DNA of 64,000 nt. Origin: Delphinus delphis (Eukaryota > Chordata > Mammalia > Artiodactyla > Delphinidae). The DNA lies in the NCBI RefSeq assembly GCF_949987515.2, contig NC_082688.1, positions 80,170,731 through 80,234,730 of the forward strand, in the 5' to 3' direction. A program made the translations under genes and the position numbers. Under the pieces are notes generated by a model. That model saw nothing but the letters and a program-made list of their open reading frames with translations, was not told the origin of the DNA and ran no database searches. How positions within the stretch are numbered: position 1 is the first letter of the stretch; every line of letters starts with the position of its first letter. Shown piece after piece: positions 63,101 to 64,000 of this stretch.

Positions 63101-63192
63101 TTGTGAGAATGTTTTGAATTGTGGTCAGCACCACTGTGCTGAGCTGTGCCATGGGGGTCCATGCAAGCCTTGTCGGATCATATTGAACCAAG
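29663..63192 (+). CDS. NFX1: NFX1, RING/NFX1-type zinc-finger regulator (5' half, exons 1-7)
   Basis: NFX1 was described as an X-box binding repressor of MHC class II genes; its isoforms regulate TERT and bind poly(A)-binding protein. Exons 29663-29687, 33251-34249, 50751-50909, 52083-52160, 58371-58476, 61468-61539 and 63053-63192 join in frame for about 526 codons. In order: a PAM2 motif at residues 11-22 ([12 protein letters not shown]); a long basic, low-complexity region to about 340; a RING-type finger with Cys355, 358, 371, 374, His379, Cys382, 402 and 405; then the start of the NFX1-type Cys/His repeats ([34 protein letters not shown]). Human NFX1 has about 1,120 residues, so roughly the second half lies beyond the window. 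The ATG at 29663 sits in the CpG island. Confidence 0.97.
29688..33250 (+). other. NFX1: NFX1 intron 1
   Basis: A 3.6-kb intron. The first 450 bases are CpG-rich. MIR-like pieces at about 31980-32195 (sense), 32280-32440 and 32690-32890 (antisense). No SINE of the CHR type. The rest is unrecognised. Confidence 0.75.
31980..32195 (+). repeat. MIR element
   Basis: Sense MIR (attaaatgagttaacatatg, agtgcctgacacatgttaag). Confidence 0.75.
33251..34249 (+). CDS. NFX1: NFX1 coding exon 2 (PAM2 and basic region)
   Basis: 999 bases in one open frame. It begins with the PAM2 motif and continues through a Ser/Pro/Arg-rich, probably disordered region ([58 protein letters not shown]). The acceptor is tatgtcctag|GT and the donor CATACAG|gtaaac. 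The ATG at 33229 in the same frame lies in the intron and is not the start. Confidence 0.97.
34640..35230 (-). repeat. L2-like fragment
   Basis: 'gaaagcagagaccatatttt' and 'ttgcctagcacatctcttag' resemble an L2 3' end; upstream cysteine/serine-like codons are decayed. Orientation uncertain. Confidence 0.45.
35675..36205. repeat. Old interspersed repeat, family not assigned
   Basis: A familiar mammalian repeat: ttgcttcataacaaattacc at the start and ccaccttagagttctgccta at the end. I cannot name its family from memory with certainty. Confidence 0.45.
36400..36625 (-). mobile_element. A-type CHR SINE
   Basis: Antisense; T-rich (gtttgtttgttt) tail, head ending ccaccagggaagccc. Flanks share TTGTTTGT.TTTTT, a probable TSD. 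Confidence 0.9.
36645..36988 (-). mobile_element. B-type CHR SINE
   Basis: Antisense; ggctgcattgggtcttcatt to caccagggaggtccc. Flanked by ataaagcagg-type sequence, also seen left of the neighbouring A-type SINE, so the two are probably nested or in tandem at one target. Confidence 0.9.
36990..37620 (+). repeat. Old repeat, shared with 48010-48520
   Basis: Diverged copy of the same mammal-wide repeat as at 48010-48520: 'gttaggaggctgttgtggtaattcaggt' here against 'gttaggaggccattgtaataatccaggt' there, same orientation. Family not assigned. Confidence 0.5.
37625..38110 (-). repeat. Old L1 remnant, antisense
   Basis: agaaagtttgcaaagataga and cctgtaatgttaacatcttt, resuming after the C-type SINE with tttcaccagttttcccacaa. 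Confidence 0.5.
37800..37929 (-). mobile_element. C-type SINE
   Basis: Antisense, T tract, head ending ccgccagggaattccc. Short flank repeat GACTTT on both sides. Confidence 0.87.
38528..38538. repeat. L1 target-site duplication, left copy
   Basis: AAGGTTACTGG, identical to 43651-43661. Confidence 0.85.
38539..43650 (-). mobile_element. L1 retrotransposon, nearly full length, inactive
   Basis: 5.1-kb L1 in antisense orientation to NFX1. Its poly(A) tail appears as a T run at 38539-38553. The reverse-transcriptase/endonuclease frame (ORF2) covers roughly 38780-42500 but is split by stops and frame changes into pieces near 38768-39586, 39687-40152, 40281-40915 and 41748-42412. ORF1 lies at about 42925-43565, also in two pieces. 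The promoter UTR is almost all missing. Perfect 11-base TSD AAGGTTACTGG on both sides (38528, 43651) sets the ends. It cannot move by itself. Confidence 0.93.
43651..43661. repeat. L1 target-site duplication, right copy
   Basis: AAGGTTACTGG, directly after the L1 5' end (gagcaagtttcctc). Confidence 0.85.
44201..44388. mobile_element. MER5-type hAT DNA transposon
   Basis: About 188 bp with inverted ends cagtgattctcaa / ttgagaactactg, and inner phrases acctgggaacttgttagaaa and ggtgtggggcccagcagtct typical of MER5A. Non-autonomous and ancient. Confidence 0.8.
44880..45125 (-). repeat. L2-like fragment
   Basis: 'ataagggcagaagatttttg' and 'cccttagtgtctaaagagtg' resemble L2 3' ends. Orientation uncertain. 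Confidence 0.4.
45572..45771 (+). mobile_element. A-type CHR SINE, internally rearranged
   Basis: Standard head and tail, but the middle has a doubled 'gagccatggcc' stretch replacing the usual 'gccgcggagcggctggg'. TSD AAGAGTCATCC at 45555-45565 and 45772-45782. Confidence 0.9.
46839..47042 (-). mobile_element. A-type CHR SINE
   Basis: Antisense; perfect 16-base TSD TACACTTGGATTTTTC at 46823-46838 and 47043-47058. Confidence 0.95.
47719..48011 (-). mobile_element. B-type CHR SINE (short-body variant)
   Basis: Antisense with an attaattaatta tail. Perfect 16-base TSD GAGAAGACCACATTTT at 47703-47718 and 48012-48027. Same A/B mosaic body as the copies at 12296 and 25699. Confidence 0.95.
48010..48520 (+). 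repeat. Old repeat, shared with 36990-37620
   Basis: Contains 'ctccctctggctgctgtggt' and 'gttaggaggccattgtaata'. Same family and orientation as the copy 11 kb upstream. Confidence 0.5.
48524..48607. repeat. 42-bp tandem duplication
   Basis: Two adjacent copies (48524-48565, 48566-48607) of tttggaaaggc..ctattcaaagttgacagc, differing at four positions by eye. Confidence 0.85.
49068..49276 (-). mobile_element. A-type CHR SINE
   Basis: Antisense; TSD GGGTATCCCTACTTTT at 49052-49067 and 49277-49292. Confidence 0.95.
49690..49920 (+). repeat. MIR element
   Basis: Sense MIR (agcctcagtttcttcatcta, gtgctttagcacaacacttg). Confidence 0.75.
50751..50909 (+). CDS. NFX1: NFX1 coding exon 3 (RING part 1)
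   Basis: 159 bases, [42 protein letters not shown]. It carries the first six zinc ligands of the RING-type finger. The acceptor is tttttaaacag|GT and the donor CAAGCAG|gtcagt. Confidence 0.97.
50910..52082 (+). other. NFX1: NFX1 intron 3
   Basis: 1.2 kb, AT-rich. A short local duplication of 'tgttgccctgatcacatat' at about 51028-51075. L1 3'-end remnants at 51225-51360 (antisense) and 51680-51835; otherwise unrecognised. Confidence 0.7.
51225..51360 (-). repeat. L1 3'-end remnant
   Basis: Shares ggtatagttgatgtacaata and ccttgtagcttattcatt with the remnants at 1140 and 13250. Confidence 0.5.
52083..52160 (+). CDS. NFX1: NFX1 coding exon 4 (RING part 2)
   Basis: 78 bases, [25 protein letters not shown]. 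It supplies the last CxxC pair of the finger. The acceptor is tcttgacag|AT and the donor TGTTTCTGTG|gtgagt. Confidence 0.97.
53693..53819 (+). mobile_element. C-type SINE
   Basis: TSD AAGGAGACC[A/G]TTGGT at 53678-53692 and 53820-53834, one mismatch. Confidence 0.93.
54254..54379 (-). mobile_element. C-type SINE
   Basis: Antisense; long T tract then ggccgtgccaaggcatgtgg, head ending ctgccagggaattccc. Confidence 0.9.
55580..55593. repeat. L1 target-site duplication, left copy
   Basis: AAAATTATAACCCT, identical to 57886-57899. Confidence 0.9.
55594..57885 (+). mobile_element. L1 retrotransposon, 5'-truncated
   Basis: 2.3-kb sense-strand L1 carrying the second half of the reverse-transcriptase frame (ORF2) and the 3' UTR. 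It begins with the segment encoding [30 protein letters not shown] and [13 protein letters not shown], the conserved ADD box region of the polymerase. The frame is broken at about 55975, 56280, 56515 and later. It ends at 'caataaagatgtt' with almost no A tail. Perfect 14-base TSD on both sides. Same strand as NFX1. Not able to move. Confidence 0.95.
57886..57899. repeat. L1 target-site duplication, right copy
   Basis: AAAATTATAACCCT directly after the L1 3' end. Confidence 0.9.
58371..58476 (+). CDS. NFX1: NFX1 coding exon 5
   Basis: 106 bases, [20 protein letters not shown] then [14 protein letters not shown]. The acceptor is tatgttttag|GC and the donor AACCT|gtaagt. It begins the first NFX1-type Cys/His repeat. 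Confidence 0.97.
58595..58740 (-). repeat. MIR element
   Basis: Antisense MIR (gagcacttgctttgtgccag, ccattttacagatgaggagg). Confidence 0.8.
58755..58975 (+). repeat. MIR element
   Basis: Sense MIR (gagcttcagtttctggacct, agagcctggcacatgataag), next to the inverted MIR above. Confidence 0.7.
59380..59510. repeat. MER5-like DNA transposon fragment
   Basis: 'gaatcagaatctcctggggt' and 'ccaggtgattctaatatgta' match MER5-type elements; one end is missing. Confidence 0.55.
59623..59982 (+). mobile_element. B-type CHR SINE
   Basis: Full copy; TSD AAGTTATTTAA at 59612-59622 and 59983-59993. Confidence 0.93.
60287..60646 (-). mobile_element. B-type CHR SINE
   Basis: Antisense; near-perfect 12-base TSD CTCTGAT[T/G]GGCT at 60275-60286 and 60647-60658. 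Confidence 0.93.
61468..61539 (+). CDS. NFX1: NFX1 coding exon 6
   Basis: 72 bases, [23 protein letters not shown]. The acceptor is tctttttcag|TC and the donor ACCAG|gtaaag. It ends one Cys/His repeat and opens the next. Confidence 0.97.
61540..63052 (+). other. NFX1: NFX1 intron 6
   Basis: 1.5 kb with a MIR-like piece at about 62165-62345 and a purine-rich tract (62815-62960, rich in ggaa/gaag); otherwise unrecognised. No CHR SINE. Confidence 0.75.
63053..63192 (+). CDS. NFX1: NFX1 coding exon 7
   Basis: 140 bases, [20 protein letters not shown] then [20 protein letters not shown] and RIILNQ. This is a complete NFX1-type zinc-finger unit. The acceptor is tttttacag|GC and the donor AACCAAG|gtaagt. 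The next exon is outside the window. Confidence 0.97.
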
Positions 63193-63355
63193 GTAAGTGG
63201 TGAGCACACCAGCCAGCAGTACTTGGGTACTTTTCTGGAACCTTATTTATGGTTGTCTTGATGACATGGATTTGTTTCAAGCCTGTAGTCACAAAGACTC
63301 TATTAGGTCTGGTACCTTGGGTAGAGAGAACTGGAGATACATGAATGATTAGACG

Positions 63356-63491
63356 TTTTTTTGTTTTGGGGGGGTTTTTCTGCCACACCTTGCAGCATGC
63401 AGGATCATAGTTCCCCTACCAGGGATCGAATCCACGCCCCCTGCAGTGGAAGTGCAGAGTCTTTAACCACTGGACCTCCAGGGAACTCCCT
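63356..63491 (-). mobile_element. C-type SINE
   Basis: Antisense; T/G-rich tail, then gcagcatgcaggatcatagt, head ending cctccagggaactccct. Confidence 0.87.
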
Positions 63492-63599
63492 AGGTGGTTT
63501 TCATTATTTTGGTTACATACTACCAGTATAGGTCATTGTCCTATAGAATTTGGATGGCAGATTTTTTTAATGCTGTTTAAAAGTAACTGCTTGTGAAAT

Positions 63600-64000
63600 T
63601 TTTTTGCAGTAATTACTTGAAAAAGACCCAGAAAGGCCAAAGTGATCTTGAAAAGGAACAGTTGAAAGACCTGATTTTAAGACTTATAAAGTTACAGTAA
63701 TTGTGACATTGTGGTTATTGGTGTAAAGGTAGACTAGTAGATCAATGGAAGACAATAGAGTCCAGAAATAGACCTCAATATATACAGTCAGTTGATTTTC
63801 AACCAAGATATTAAGTTAATTCAGTGGAAAAAGGAGTCATTTTACAAGTGGTCCTAGAACAGCTGGATGTATATATGGGAAAAAAGTGACCCCCAACCCC
63901 TGTCTCACTCTTTACACAGAAATTAATACTATATGGGTCATGGGCTTAAATGTAAAACCCAGAAACATAGTTTCCAGATAAAACTATAAGAGAATATTTT
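63600..64000 (+). repeat. Diverged L1 ORF2 fragment
   Basis: Sense phrases 'agatcaatggaagacaatag' and 'agaaatagacctcaatatat' match L1 ORF2; no open frame remains. Confidence 0.65.

Larger units (their letters stand above)
63193..64000 (+). other. NFX1: NFX1 intron 7 (cut by window edge)
   Basis: Contains one C-type SINE and a decayed L1 ORF2 fragment to the window end. Confidence 0.75.

Noticed and set aside
1..64000. CRISPR arrays, operons, prophage, bacterial mobile systems
   Set aside because: The window is a vertebrate locus; the regular repeats are dispersed SINEs, not spaced arrays.

Overview
This is mammalian nuclear DNA, very probably from a cetacean and most likely a toothed whale. 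It has split genes with GT..AG introns and CpG-island promoters. It carries more than two dozen tRNA-derived SINEs of the cetartiodactyl CHR type, which open with 'ggcttccctggtgg' or its reverse complement, and L1 fragments. The gene order BAG1(-) / CHMP5(+) / NFX1(+) is that of the human 9p13 region. Species and family assignments rest on recognition only; no search was run.

Layout. 1-6916: the 5' half of BAG1 on the minus strand (exons 1-4; later exons lie beyond the left edge). About 6500-7420: a CpG island between the divergent genes BAG1 and CHMP5. 7345-20411: complete CHMP5 (8 coding exons, 219 codons), with poly(A) signals at 20440 and 21039. 21061-29450: intergenic, filled with SINEs, an L1 fragment, older repeats and two LTR-like pieces. 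About 29450-30130: the NFX1 CpG island. 29663-64000: the first seven coding exons of NFX1 (about 526 codons; the gene continues off the right edge), with a 16.5-kb intron 2 holding a 5.1-kb L1 and intron 4 holding a 2.3-kb L1. Every exon join listed keeps the reading frame and has GT..AG borders.

The three genes do separate jobs. BAG1 is an HSP70 nucleotide-exchange co-chaperone with a ubiquitin-like domain. CHMP5 is a late ESCRT-III subunit used in multivesicular body sorting. NFX1 is a RING / NFX1-type zinc-finger regulator that carries a PABP-binding PAM2 motif. They are neighbours, not an operon.

SINE labels used below. A-type: about 200 bp, a tRNA-like head and short body ending 'gcgtaccgc' plus poly(A). 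B-type: about 300-350 bp, a longer body with a 'gcagccaaaa..aaataaat' tail. C-type: about 110-130 bp, 'gggaattccctggcagtccagtgg' head cut to a short body. Many are flanked by readable target-site duplications (TSDs), which are given.

I found no previously undescribed gene system. The most notable point is in BAG1. The upstream reading frame that makes the long isoforms in human is recognisable here, but the BAG-1M start codon is GTG and an in-frame TAG follows it, so only the shortest AUG-initiated isoform looks possible.
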